Shown in pieces: positions 53,167-61,505 of a stretch of 64,000 nt of DNA. A model generated the notes under the pieces. It had not been told where the DNA came from. It saw only the letters and a list, made by a program, of their open reading frames with translations, and did not search any database. Source of the DNA: an uncultured Lachnospiraceae bacterium (GTDB taxonomy: Bacteria > Bacillota > Clostridia > Lachnospirales > Lachnospiraceae); assembly GCA_946558465.1 (NCBI GenBank), contig CAMNTM010000004.1:186001-250000 (forward strand), read 5' to 3'. Positions within the stretch are counted from its first letter, which is position 1. Each line of letters opens with the position of its first letter. A program made the translations under genes and the position numbers.

Positions 53167-53613
53167 ATGAGCAAAATTGAAGAAGTAAGAAGCGCTATGA
53201 TTGCCGCCATGAAGGCTGGTGACAAACAGACAAAAGAAACCTTATCTCTGCTCCTGGCAGCTCTTAAAAATAAAGCTATTGACAAGCGGGCAGACCTGAC
53301 GGCAGAAGAAGAAATTCAGGTCGTTTTAAAGGAAATCAAACAGACAAAGGAGACTTTGGAGATGACTCCGCCGGACCGCACAGATATTATAGACGAATGC
53401 CGCCACCGTCTGACTGTCCTGGAACAATACGCTCCGAAAATGATGGATGAAGCTGAGATTAAGGAAGTTATCTCCGCTGCCCTTTCCGAGCTTGGCATTG
53501 AGACTCCTGCCCCAAAAGACAAAGGCCGTATTATGAAGGTACTGATGCCGAGGGTAAAGGGAAAAGCAGACGGAAAGCTTGTGAATGAAATCATGACTTC
53601 TTTAATGAAATAA
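53167..53613 (+). CDS. yqeY: GatB/YqeY domain protein
   Basis: The 148-residue helical protein shares the tail domain of the GatB amidotransferase subunit: LSLLLAALKNKAIDKRADLT, EEIQVVLKEIKQTKETLEM and the C-terminal GRIMKVLMPRVKGKADGKLV. In the amidotransferase this domain binds tRNA. The free-standing protein's role is unproven. AGGAGGAGGAATTCAAAT precedes the ATG and TATAAT lies near 53119. It stands alone. Confidence 0.95.
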   Translation: MSKIEEVRSAMIAAMKAGDKQTKETLSLLLAALKNKAIDKRADLTAEEEIQVVLKEIKQTKETLEMTPPDRTDIIDECRHRLTVLEQYAPKMMDEAEIKEVISAALSELGIETPAPKDKGRIMKVLMPRVKGKADGKLVNEIMTSLMK

Positions 53614-53616
53614 TGA

Positions 53617-53657
53617 ATCGGGGACGGGGTAAATTTCCATTTTACCCCGTCCCCGAT
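53617..53657. repeat. Perfect 17-bp GC-rich palindromic element downstream of yqeY
   Basis: ATCGGGGACGGGGTAAA pairs exactly with TTTACCCCGTCCCCGAT around a seven-base loop. There is no T-run on either strand. It can stall transcription between convergent genes, but the GGGGACGGGG arms look like mobile REP-type palindromes. Confidence 0.8.
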
Positions 53658-53663
53658 CCGTCT

Positions 53664-54743
53664 TTATTCTTCCTCTGCAGTTGTTTTATCAACATCCACC
53701 TGGTCGTCTGTCTTTACCTCGTCCGTGTACGGCACTTCTTCTTTTATTTTCATCGTAACCGTCAGGTCCGTAAATTTAATTTTCTTCCACACACTTTTAT
53801 TTTCTTCAATCTTTGTATCCTTACGCCATTTATCGCAGGTATCGGTATAGAGCTTTGACTTACGCTCAGATATAATAGATTCTTTTTTCGCATCGGTTGC
53901 TTCTCTGTCCAAAAGGCTTGTAAGCTTCGCAACATAGCAGCCGGATTCTGTCTCGATTACATCTGTGACCCCATTTTCCTCCAGCGCATCTGCTGCATCT
54001 ATCAGCTTTTCATCCGGAGCCTGTGTCTCTGAATCAAAAGCCAGAGGTTTTACTTCCAGCGCCCTTTCACCTGCGAGCGCAGCAAAATCACCGCCGTTCT
54101 TTATACTCTCCGCAAATTCTGCCGCCGAGTTTTTAAGAGCCTCCTTCTCCTCGTCAGAAATATCTACAGATTTTCCATCTTCATCCGTAGTCTTGTAGGA
54201 GAACAATACATAATCCATCTTCTTCTGAGCCGCTTCCTCATCGGAAACCTCTGTGTCTGCTCCTGCCTGAATAGCTTCTCTCATCTTCTGCTGTACTGCC
54301 ATCAGGGTAAGCACCCTTTCTACCGTCTCCTTGTCTCCGGAAATCAGCTCCTTCTCATCCAATGCATTATTATCATCAAACTCCTGCGCTGTCTTTGTTA
54401 TGACACTCTGTTCAGCATTGGACAAAAATACATCATACTCATCCATATGCTGCTCCAGAAGAACCATTGTCTCCAAATCCTCTTTAATATTGCTCTTTAT
54501 GCTTTCCTCATAGCTTTCTCCCTCACCGGCCTCAGAGCTCCACATATCCTCTCCGAGATATGCCCCCATATAGGATTCATACTGTGCCTGTGTATATCTG
54601 GCATAAAAATTCGCTACACCTGCCGTAATCTCTGTACCGCCAACTGTAATCGCTGTCTCGTCCTCCTTAAGAGAACTGCAGCCGGCCAGGACTGAGACTG
54701 TCATAACGCCTGCCAGTGCAGACATGAACCACCGCTTTTTCAT
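53664..54743 (-). CDS. PrsA/SurA-like foldase lipoprotein
   Basis: The 359-residue exported lipoprotein has a charged start, hydrophobic signal and lipobox (SVLAGC, lipid on Cys near 22). A SurA/PrsA-like N-terminal helical domain follows (TEITAGVANFYARYTQAQYE). The middle looks like a degraded parvulin core (KKMDYVLFSYKTTDEDGKS to YVAKLTSLLDREA), but the usual HILV motif and catalytic residues are not clear, so it may be a chaperone without isomerase activity. The tail is acidic (DKTTAEEE). It follows mfd, a typical clostridial order (pth, mfd, prsA). Confidence 0.85.
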   Translation of the reverse strand: MKKRWFMSALAGVMTVSVLAGCSSLKEDETAITVGGTEITAGVANFYARYTQAQYESYMGAYLGEDMWSSEAGEGESYEESIKSNIKEDLETMVLLEQHMDEYDVFLSNAEQSVITKTAQEFDDNNALDEKELISGDKETVERVLTLMAVQQKMREAIQAGADTEVSDEEAAQKKMDYVLFSYKTTDEDGKSVDISDEEKEALKNSAAEFAESIKNGGDFAALAGERALEVKPLAFDSETQAPDEKLIDAADALEENGVTDVIETESGCYVAKLTSLLDREATDAKKESIISERKSKLYTDTCDKWRKDTKIEENKSVWKKIKFTDLTVTMKIKEEVPYTDEVKTDDQVDVDKTTAEEE

Positions 54744-54814
54744 AATCTTAATTAAACCTCCTTAGTACCGTCATAAAAGTACGACTCTAACTTCATAAGT
54801 ATACTCTGTTTTTT

Positions 54815-57800
54815 TTACTCAATCAATCCTTTTATTCCAATTAACACATTTTTCACAACTTCTATCGGATCCTCCTGTGTCTTTGACCGGCTTTTTCCCT
54901 TTTTCTGATACAGAAAGCAGGGACTCTGCGAATCTGCCCTAAAAACAAGATTCCCGGAAAATTCTTTTAGAAGCTCCGGTATCCGCTCAGGCTTCACCCT
55001 TGCCTTCTCGTACATCGTAAAGAAATAGGTGTCTCCCTTCTGCTCTATCTCCGTCACATAGCTTTTATGTGCAGCTGCCTTAAGACTTGCCACCTTAAGA
55101 AGAGTTTCCACCTTCTTCGGGAAATCGCCGAACCTGTCAATCAGTTCTTCCATTATATCCTCCATCTCTTCCTCCGATTCGATAGCTGCAACACGTTTAT
55201 AGATATCGAGCTTATGATACTCATTGGAAATATACGTATCTGGAATATAGGCATCCACATTCAGATCTACCGTCGTCGTGTAACTCTCTTCTTCTGCTTC
55301 TCCCTTTAAATGCCGCACTGCTTCATTCAGCATCTTGCAGTACAGATCATATCCGACTGCCTCCATATGTCCGTGCTGTTCAGCACCCAGAAGATTTCCT
55401 GCTCCCCGTATCTCCAAATCCCGCATTGCTATCTTAAATCCGGACCCAAGATCCGTAAATTCACGAATTGCAGAAAGCCGCTTTTCCGCTACTTCCTTGA
55501 GAAGCTTATCCCTGCGGTACAAAAGAAAGGCATAGGCCATCCGGCCGGACCGGCCCACACGTCCCCTAAGCTGATAAAGCTGGGAAAGACCCAGACGGTC
55601 AGAATCATGGATAATCATTGTATTGACATTCGATATATCAAGACCAGTCTCAATAATTGTAGTAGAAACAAGTACATCAATGTCTCCGTTTATAAAATCA
55701 CACATGATTCTTTCCAGCTCGCGTTCCCGCATCTGACCGTGGGCAAATGCAACACTCGCCTCAGGCACCAGTATTCTTATCTTCGCCGTTATTTCTTCAA
55801 TATCCTCTACGCGGTTATAGACATAATAAACCTGTCCGCCTCTGCTGCACTCCCGCTCGATGGCCTCTCTCACCATCTCATCGTTATATTCCATCACATA
55901 GGTCTGTATCGGCAGCCTGTCGCCCGGCGCCTCCTCCAACACACTCATATCCCGGATTCCAATCAAACTCATATGAAGCGTTCTTGGAATCGGGGTAGCC
56001 GTCAGCGTCATAACGTCTACATTCTCCTTCAACTTCTTAATCTGCTCCTTATGCTGTACACCGAAACGCTGTTCCTCATCAACAATCAAAAGTCCCAAAT
56101 CTTTAAACTTTACATCTTTACTCAACACCCGGTGAGTTCCGATTACAATATCTACAAGACCTCTCTTCAAATCTTCTATCGTCTTTTTCTGCTGTGCAGA
56201 CGTGCGGAACCGGCACATTAAATCTACCCGGACCGGAAATTCCTTCATTCTCTGCAGAAAGGTATGATAATGCTGCTGTGCAAGCACCGTAGTCGGCACC
56301 AGATAAACCACCTGCTTATTCTCCTGCACTGCTTTAAAAGCCGCACGGACTGCAATCTCTGTCTTTCCATATCCCACATCGCCGCAGATCAGCCGGTCCA
56401 TAATTTTCCTGCTCTGCATATCCCGCTTTACAGCTTCAATAGCAAGCAGCTGATCCTCTGTTTCCTCGAAAGGGAACATTTCCTCAAATTCCTTCTGCCA
56501 CACAGTGTCTTCCCCGTATACATAGCCTTCCCTTTTCTCTCGTGCAGCATACAGCTCTACCAGATCCCGTGCAATCTCTTTTACTGCACCGCGGACTCGT
56601 GTTTTAGTTCTGCTCCATTCCTGTCCGCCAAGCCGATTCAGCTTTGGCTTCCTGGCGTCTGCATTTGCATATTTCTGTATCAAATCAAGCTGAGTTGCCG
56701 GAATATATAGATTTCCTCCCTTTGCATAGGAGATTTTCATATAATCCTTGGCAATCTTGTCAACCTCGATTTTTTCAATTCCTTGATAAATTCCCAGTCC
56801 GTGGTTTTCATGTACGACGTAATCTCCAGGCTTCAACTCCGAAAAGCTCTGGATTTTCCTGCCTTCATAGGTTTTCCGTTTCTTTTTCTTCCTCGTTTTT
56901 CCAAATATATCTGTCTCGGAGATAACGCAGAACTTCAAAAGAGGATATTCATACCCCTCTGCCACATGTCCGTAGGCAGTCATGATCTCCCCCGGCTGTA
57001 CCTTACGCTCCATATCCTCACTGTAAAAGCTGCTCAGATTATAATCACGCAGATCCTCTGCAAGACGTCTGGCCCTTGTCCGCGAGCCTGACAAAAGAAC
57101 TACCCTGCTGCCGTTTCGCTTCAGCCGCTTTAAATCCTGGACTAAAAGTTCAAAGCTCCTGTTATAAGGCTGTATATTTTTTGTATGAATTCCATACGAG
57201 GCACGTGATACAAGCGCCCTGCACTGCATATCAAGAGCGGAAAATGCCACACCCGCATAAGCATTCATCTTCTGAAGTATCTCTTTCGCTGTAAAGAGCT
57301 TCATCTCTGCATTCGACACCTCATGGCCCTCTTCCAGACGGCGCTTCTGCGCCTCGATAAATTCCTCTTCTACAGATATCCCCTTCTCCTCAAGTCTTGC
57401 CGGCTCATCCAGAAAAAGAATCGTATCCTTCACAGGAAAATAATCCAGAAAGGATACTTTTTTGTCTTCCTCCTGCGGAAATTCTGATGCCGGATAAATA
57501 ATAATCTGTTCGAGCTTTTCGATAGACCGCTGCGTCTCTACATCAAATGTGCGGATAGAATCTACCTCATCTCCCCATAATTCAATCCGGACAGGCTGTT
57601 CTTCTGTCAGAGGATAAACATCAAGAATACCTCCCCGAACAGCAAATTGTCCGGCTGTCTCCACCTGAAGTTCTCTGTCATAGCCAAGCCGGGAAAGCTT
57701 ATGTTCCATCTCGGTCATATCAAGACAACTGTCCGCCATAATTCGAACAAGACGTTCCTCAATCTGCTCTTTCTCAATCAATGAATCCATAAAAGCGTCA

Positions 57801-58162
57801 AAGCTTGTGATAACTGTAACCTGTTCCTCCTCCATCACGGCCCGGACAACCTCCATGCGCTGCTTTATCAGCTCCCTGCTCCTTATATCCGCTTGATAAA
57901 ACAAAAGGTCCTTTGCCGGATACAAATATGCCGCAGAGTCAAGAAAACGATATTCCTCATATACCTGCTTTGCTTTCGACTCACTGGAACAAGCGATGAC
58001 CCTATACTTACAGCCATCGCTAAGTGCATACATCATATGTGATTTCTGCGAATTCACGCACCCGGAAATCCGAACCACACCGGGACCTGCTTTACGCAGC
58101 TTATAAATCTCTTCAAATTCCGCCAGTTCCTTAAGCGGGGCTGTCAGAGCCTGCATAAACAT
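54815..58162 (-). CDS. mfd: Transcription-repair coupling factor
   Basis: The 1,115-residue ATPase frees RNA polymerase stalled at DNA damage and recruits UvrA. The UvrB-homology region is at the N-terminus. The RNA-polymerase interaction domain lies in the middle (GDYVVHENHGLGIYQGIEKI). The RecG-like motor has Walker A GDVGYGKTEIAVRAAFKA, LVIGTHRVLSKDV, Walker B DEEQRFGVQHKE and TATPIPRTLHMSLIG, and the TRCF tail domain ends the chain. It is placed 53 bases after pth. Confidence 0.97.
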   Translation of the reverse strand: MFMQALTAPLKELAEFEEIYKLRKAGPGVVRISGCVNSQKSHMMYALSDGCKYRVIACSSESKAKQVYEEYRFLDSAAYLYPAKDLLFYQADIRSRELIKQRMEVVRAVMEEEQVTVITSFDAFMDSLIEKEQIEERLVRIMADSCLDMTEMEHKLSRLGYDRELQVETAGQFAVRGGILDVYPLTEEQPVRIELWGDEVDSIRTFDVETQRSIEKLEQIIIYPASEFPQEEDKKVSFLDYFPVKDTILFLDEPARLEEKGISVEEEFIEAQKRRLEEGHEVSNAEMKLFTAKEILQKMNAYAGVAFSALDMQCRALVSRASYGIHTKNIQPYNRSFELLVQDLKRLKRNGSRVVLLSGSRTRARRLAEDLRDYNLSSFYSEDMERKVQPGEIMTAYGHVAEGYEYPLLKFCVISETDIFGKTRKKKKRKTYEGRKIQSFSELKPGDYVVHENHGLGIYQGIEKIEVDKIAKDYMKISYAKGGNLYIPATQLDLIQKYANADARKPKLNRLGGQEWSRTKTRVRGAVKEIARDLVELYAAREKREGYVYGEDTVWQKEFEEMFPFEETEDQLLAIEAVKRDMQSRKIMDRLICGDVGYGKTEIAVRAAFKAVQENKQVVYLVPTTVLAQQHYHTFLQRMKEFPVRVDLMCRFRTSAQQKKTIEDLKRGLVDIVIGTHRVLSKDVKFKDLGLLIVDEEQRFGVQHKEQIKKLKENVDVMTLTATPIPRTLHMSLIGIRDMSVLEEAPGDRLPIQTYVMEYNDEMVREAIERECSRGGQVYYVYNRVEDIEEITAKIRILVPEASVAFAHGQMRERELERIMCDFINGDIDVLVSTTIIETGLDISNVNTMIIHDSDRLGLSQLYQLRGRVGRSGRMAYAFLLYRRDKLLKEVAEKRLSAIREFTDLGSGFKIAMRDLEIRGAGNLLGAEQHGHMEAVGYDLYCKMLNEAVRHLKGEAEEESYTTTVDLNVDAYIPDTYISNEYHKLDIYKRVAAIESEEEMEDIMEELIDRFGDFPKKVETLLKVASLKAAAHKSYVTEIEQKGDTYFFTMYEKARVKPERIPELLKEFSGNLVFRADSQSPCFLYQKKGKSRSKTQEDPIEVVKNVLIGIKGLIE

Positions 58163-58215
58163 GCCTCCTTATTCCTTTTAAACATCAAGTCGAACAAATA
58201 TGGCCGCAAAGGAAT

Positions 58216-58800
58216 CTAAACTGCGTCCGGCTTTATCCTGCGGTTGTATTCATTCATCGCAGACTCCATCTCCCCGGAAAGAATTCTTCCGGCGGCGTCC
58301 GCCGCATGATTATATGCCTCCTCCATCTGCCTCCTTTCCTCTTTGGAAAAACGGCTGAGCACATAGTCTGCCAGATTATACTCCCTTGGTTTTTCACCGA
58401 TTCCTATCTTAATCCGTGCAAACACATCTGTTCCAAGATTTGCAATAATATTCTTTATTCCATTATGTCCTCCGGCACTTCCCTTACCCCGGATACGGAT
58501 CTGTCCCGGATTCAGACTGATGTCATCATAAACAACCAAAAGCTCCTTCTGCGGATTTATTTTAAAGTAATCCACAAGACCGCGGATGCTTTCTCCGCTC
58601 AGATTCATATAAGTCTGCGGCTTCACCAAAACAGCCTTATGCCCCTCTATAATACCCTTTCCGATATAGGCGCGGCTTTTTTTTATTTCCACCGGTATAT
58701 TATATTTATCAGCAAGCACATCTATCACATCAAATCCTACATTATGTCTTGTTCCTTCATATTTAAGCGTCGGATTTCCCAATCCTGCAATAATAAACAT
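58216..58800 (-). CDS. pth: Peptidyl-tRNA hydrolase
   Basis: The 194-residue enzyme recycles tRNA from drop-off peptidyl-tRNAs. It opens MFIIAGLGNPTLKYEGTRHN (catalytic His in TRHNVGF), has KPQTYMNLSGESI and the YDDISLNPGQIRIRGKGSAG GHNGIKNI block with the catalytic Asp. First of the pth-mfd-foldase unit. Confidence 0.97.
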   Translation of the reverse strand: MFIIAGLGNPTLKYEGTRHNVGFDVIDVLADKYNIPVEIKKSRAYIGKGIIEGHKAVLVKPQTYMNLSGESIRGLVDYFKINPQKELLVVYDDISLNPGQIRIRGKGSAGGHNGIKNIIANLGTDVFARIKIGIGEKPREYNLADYVLSRFSKEERRQMEEAYNHAADAAGRILSGEMESAMNEYNRRIKPDAV

Positions 58801-58874
58801 CTATTTTTGCCACCTCTTATTTTTTCTTCTATTCATTCTACAGGAAGATACCAGGTTTGTCACGAAAAAAAGCC

Positions 58875-58903
58875 GTATATTTTCTTATCTTTTTTCATAC
58901 ATT
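58875..58903 (+). promoter_or_regulatory. SigmaE-like (mother-cell sporulation) promoter
   Basis: GTATATT (58875-58881), 14 bases, then CATACATT (58896-58903). The B. subtilis SigmaE consensus as I know it is roughly kmATATT, 14-15 bases, CATACAhT, so only one position differs. The start codon follows 39 bases later. Confidence 0.6.
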
Positions 58904-58941
58904 GTATAAACCAACTATTATCCAAAATACAGGAGGCTGTT

Positions 58942-59376
58942 ATGAGTTCCAAAACCAAAATTGTTGTACTGCATATGAAAGAGATTATTTACACGGCCAT
59001 ATTTGCCGTATTAGCAATAGTATTGATTCTGCTGTTGATTTTTATGTTTCTTCCCAAAAATGAAAGTGTAAAGGACTCGGGAAATACTTACACACCTGGT
59101 GTTTATACTTCTACCGTCACACTGAACAATACAGCTCTTGAGGTAGAGGTCACGGTAGATGAATCTCACATCAACTCCATTCGTTTTTCAAATCTTGATG
59201 AGACTGTTGCCACAATGTTTCCTCTGATTCAACCGACCATTGAAGACATTGCAGAACAAGTTTACGCCAGCCAGTCTCTTGAAAATATTCAGTATTCTGA
59301 AGAAAACCCGTATACTTCACAGGTGATTCTGGGCGCAATTGATGATGCACTAAAAAAAGCCGTAACTACCGAGTAG
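58942..59376 (+). CDS. Small single-pass membrane protein with FMN_bind-like extracytoplasmic domain
   Basis: The 144-residue protein starts MSSKTKIVVLHMKEIIYTAI, with one membrane helix (IFAVLAIVLILLLIFMFL) and then an outside domain. The domain pattern (TPGVYTSTVTLNNTALEVEV, DESHINSIRFSNLDET, SQVILGAIDDALKKA) resembles FMN_bind domains. The SGATxTS flavin-attachment motif has decayed to ENPYTS, so covalent FMN is uncertain. AGGAGGCTGTT fixes the start at 58942. The upstream promoter looks SigmaE-dependent, suggesting expression in the mother cell during sporulation. Family otherwise unknown. Confidence 0.85.
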   Translation: MSSKTKIVVLHMKEIIYTAIFAVLAIVLILLLIFMFLPKNESVKDSGNTYTPGVYTSTVTLNNTALEVEVTVDESHINSIRFSNLDETVATMFPLIQPTIEDIAEQVYASQSLENIQYSEENPYTSQVILGAIDDALKKAVTTE

Positions 59377-59389
59377 TTATGGCTTTTTA
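59354..59389 (+). terminator. Terminator overlapping the stop codon of the small membrane protein gene
   Basis: AAAAAGCCGTAACTA pairs with TAGTTATGGCTTTTT (one G-T pair) around five bases; the TAG stop is at the start of the 3' arm. Confidence 0.9.
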
Positions 59390-59437
59390 TCTGCTGAAAC
59401 ATAATATACCAGACGGAAGAACCTTTACACAATGGTC

Positions 59438-59701
59438 CTATCCTTCAACAATCAGGTATCTTCCGTCGGAAACTGCAAATACCTCTGACGCTTCTTCCAG
59501 CTCTTCATCCGACATATGTTCTACATCCAGTCCTTCCTGTTCAAAAAACTCCCGTACCTCTTCCATGCTGTCCACGACAACCGCCATACAGTCTTCCAGG
59601 AAGGCTTCTGCCTCCACAAGCGTCTCCGCAACCGGCTCATCAAAAAGCTGGGACTGGTTCTCAAGAAATGCCTCCAGGCATTCTTCGTCGTACTCATACA
59701 T
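59438..59701 (-). CDS. Small acidic conserved protein
   Basis: The 87-residue protein starts MYEYDEECLEAFLENQSQLF and is strongly acidic (many Glu/Asp), soluble and largely helical, ending FAVSDGRYLIVEG. I recall near relatives in Lachnospiraceae, sometimes labelled glyoxalase, but I see no glyoxalase metal motif. GGAGG lies 12 bases before the ATG at 59701. A further 22 in-frame codons upstream read through an inverted repeat and are not credible. Confidence 0.7.
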   Translation of the reverse strand: MYEYDEECLEAFLENQSQLFDEPVAETLVEAEAFLEDCMAVVVDSMEEVREFFEQEGLDVEHMSDEELEEASEVFAVSDGRYLIVEG

Positions 59702-59726
59702 CGCTAATGTACACCTCCTTCTTCCT

Positions 59727-59764
59727 CCCTCCGTGTACAAGAGGATATATTTGTACACGGAGGG
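59727..59764 (-). promoter_or_regulatory. Perfect 14-bp inverted repeat upstream of the small acidic protein
   Basis: CCCTCCGTGTACAA (59727-59740) pairs exactly with TTGTACACGGAGGG (59751-59764) over a ten-base loop. No T-run follows. A third GTGTACA lies at the ribosome site of the acidic-protein gene. Because TGTACA is self-complementary, alternative pairings that cover the ribosome site are possible. Confidence 0.65.
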
Positions 59765-59776
59765 CATCGTCTTGCC

Positions 59777-60424
59777 TTACACAAACTGCAGCAGCTCTTC
59801 TGCCTTATCTATTATATATTCTGCATCTGCAGCTTTTAGTTCTTCTTTTGTCCGAAATCCCCAGGAAACACAAATTGTTTTCACTTTGGCATTCCTTCCG
59901 GTACGCGCATCCACCTCGGAATCACCCACATACAGACATTCCTCCAACGGCACACCCAGCTTTTCTGCTGCCAGATAGATACCGGCCGGATCTGGTTTTC
60001 TTGGAATCTCATCCTTTTGACCCTGAACATAATCAAACATATCATCCCCGCACATGGCTCGAACTACTTTAACCGTCTGCCTGTGCGGTTTATTCGAAAG
60101 TACTGCCGTCTTAATCTGCTTTTCCCTCATTACCTGCAGCACATTAAGAATTCCGTCATAAGGAACCGCATGAAAGGTACAGTTCTCGTCAAATATACGC
60201 CCGTAAATTCTCATTCCCTCATCAATCCTTGTCTCAGCCCCGCAGCCGGCTGCTTCAAGTGAATGCTCCATCAAATATCGTGCTCCATTTCCCACGAAGC
60301 TGATACACTGCCTGGCTGTAATCTGGGGAAGTCCCATCTCCTTTAGTGTCAGCCCTACAGAATGTATAAGGGAATCTCTAGTATCTCCTAAGGTTCCATC
60401 CAAATCGAAGATACATGCTTTCAT
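59777..60424 (-). CDS. HAD-superfamily phosphatase (phosphoglycolate phosphatase-like)
   Basis: The 215-residue enzyme has motif I ACIFDLDGTLGDTRDS, motif II AVLSNKPHR, the motif III Lys in IPRKPDPAGIYL, and motif IV CLYVGDSEVDARTGRNA. It has a helical cap and is related to the HAD protein at 15734-16381, but the two are clearly different genes. The substrate is not known; Gph or PpaX-like roles are possible. It lies between sigG and the small acidic gene. Confidence 0.92.
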   Translation of the reverse strand: MKACIFDLDGTLGDTRDSLIHSVGLTLKEMGLPQITARQCISFVGNGARYLMEHSLEAAGCGAETRIDEGMRIYGRIFDENCTFHAVPYDGILNVLQVMREKQIKTAVLSNKPHRQTVKVVRAMCGDDMFDYVQGQKDEIPRKPDPAGIYLAAEKLGVPLEECLYVGDSEVDARTGRNAKVKTICVSWGFRTKEELKAADAEYIIDKAEELLQFV

Positions 60425-60508
60425 GCTCCACCATTCCTTTCCATATGTAACTCTGGTATCATCATAATATGAACCTATATAAAATGCAAGCGAAACATCA
60501 CGATTTTA

Positions 60509-60551
60509 AACAGCCAGCCCTGTGCCAAATAAGGCTTACAGACTGGCTGTT
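60509..60551 (-). terminator. Terminator of sigG
   Basis: AACAGCCAG and CTGGCTGTT form a 9-bp stem enclosing a second short stem (CTGTGCC with GGCTTACAG), followed on the minus strand by TTTAAAATC. Confidence 0.7.
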
Positions 60552-60557
60552 CTGCTT

Positions 60558-61334
60558 TTATGTCAAATACTGGCGCATAAGGCGGAGCGCATTTTTTTCC
60601 AGCCGGCTGACCTGAGCCTGGGAAATTTTCACCTCTTCGGCCACCTCCATCTGAGTTTTGCCTTCAAAAAATCGAAGTGTAATAATATGCCGTTCCCTGT
60701 CACTTAAGTGCTCCATTGCCGCCTGGAGAGACAGATTTTCTACCCATCGTTCTTCTTTATTTTTCGTGTCACTTATCTGATCCATTACATAAAGTGCATC
60801 TCCGCCGTCATTGTACACCGGTTCCTGAAGACTCATCGGAACCTGGATTGCATCCAGTGCAAATACAATATCCTCCTTTGAGATGCCGATCTCCTCCGCA
60901 ATCTCCTGCACTGTAGGCTCCTTCATATTGCGCTTTACATAATTTTCTTTCGCGTAGATTGCTTTATAGGCCGTATCTCTTAAGGAACGGCTGACTCTGA
61001 TTGAATTATTGTCTCTCATATATCTCCGGATCTCTCCGATAATCATTGGCACCGCATAAGTGGAAAACTTCACGTCAAGCTCCGTGTTGAAGTTATTAAT
61101 CGCCTTAATCAGTCCGATACAGCCAATCTGAAATAAATCATCCGGGTTCTCCCCGCTTGCCCCGAAACGCTTAATAACACTAAGTACAAGTCTTAAATTC
61201 CCCTTAATATACTCTTCCTTCGCCTTCTCATCGCCTGCCTTAATGCGTGCAAAAAGCGCGTCTCTCTCCTCCTCCTTCAGTACCGGAAGCTTCGCTGTAT
61301 TTACTCCGCATATTTCTACTTTTCCCTGTGCCAT
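60558..61334 (-). CDS. sigG: RNA polymerase sporulation sigma factor SigmaG
   Basis: The 258-residue sigma-70 factor directs late forespore transcription. It opens MAQGKVEICGVNTAKLPVLK, the SigmaG-specific N-terminus. Region 2 has NLRLVLSVIKRFGASGENPD and DLFQIGCIGLIKAINNFNTE with KFSTYAVPMIIGEIRRYMRD. Region 3 carries EPTVQEIAEEIGISKEDIV and region 4.2 MEVAEEVKISQAQVSRLEKN. Length matches Bacillus SigmaG. In Bacillus sigE lies directly upstream; here the upstream gene is divergent and sigE is not in the window. Confidence 0.96.
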   Translation of the reverse strand: MAQGKVEICGVNTAKLPVLKEEERDALFARIKAGDEKAKEEYIKGNLRLVLSVIKRFGASGENPDDLFQIGCIGLIKAINNFNTELDVKFSTYAVPMIIGEIRRYMRDNNSIRVSRSLRDTAYKAIYAKENYVKRNMKEPTVQEIAEEIGISKEDIVFALDAIQVPMSLQEPVYNDGGDALYVMDQISDTKNKEERWVENLSLQAAMEHLSDRERHIITLRFFEGKTQMEVAEEVKISQAQVSRLEKNALRLMRQYLT

Positions 61335-61450
61335 GTTAAAGAACCTCCTCCAGATGCATTACGTATTTTTATCTAGTAAAATGATTCTCCATATCCTCTT
61401 TTGTTATTCCAATCCTAGAAAAATTTAAAAAAGTTTTAGCCCTTGACAAC

Positions 61451-61480
61451 TTGAAATTCTCTGTATTTTCTATCATACTA
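61451..61480 (+). promoter_or_regulatory. Promoter of the ferredoxin-domain gene, possibly SigmaG-type
   Basis: TTGAAA (61451-61456) and CATACT (61474-61479) are 17 bases apart. The -10 continues as CATACTA, which is also the forespore SigmaG -10 consensus. Either reading is possible. Confidence 0.4.
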
Positions 61481-61505
61481 TTAATGAAAAGAAAGGGGAA
61501 TTAAC

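Noticed and set aside
58306..58941. Long open frame that would extend the small membrane protein by over 200 residues upstream
   Set aside because: It runs antisense through pth, has no ribosome site, and AGGAGG with ATG at 58942 gives a clean start behind a promoter.
61335..61440. SigmaF- or SigmaG-type promoter upstream of sigG (CATTTTA box)
   Set aside because: The only GAATA-type -35 is 21 bases away, outside the usual 17-18 spacing.
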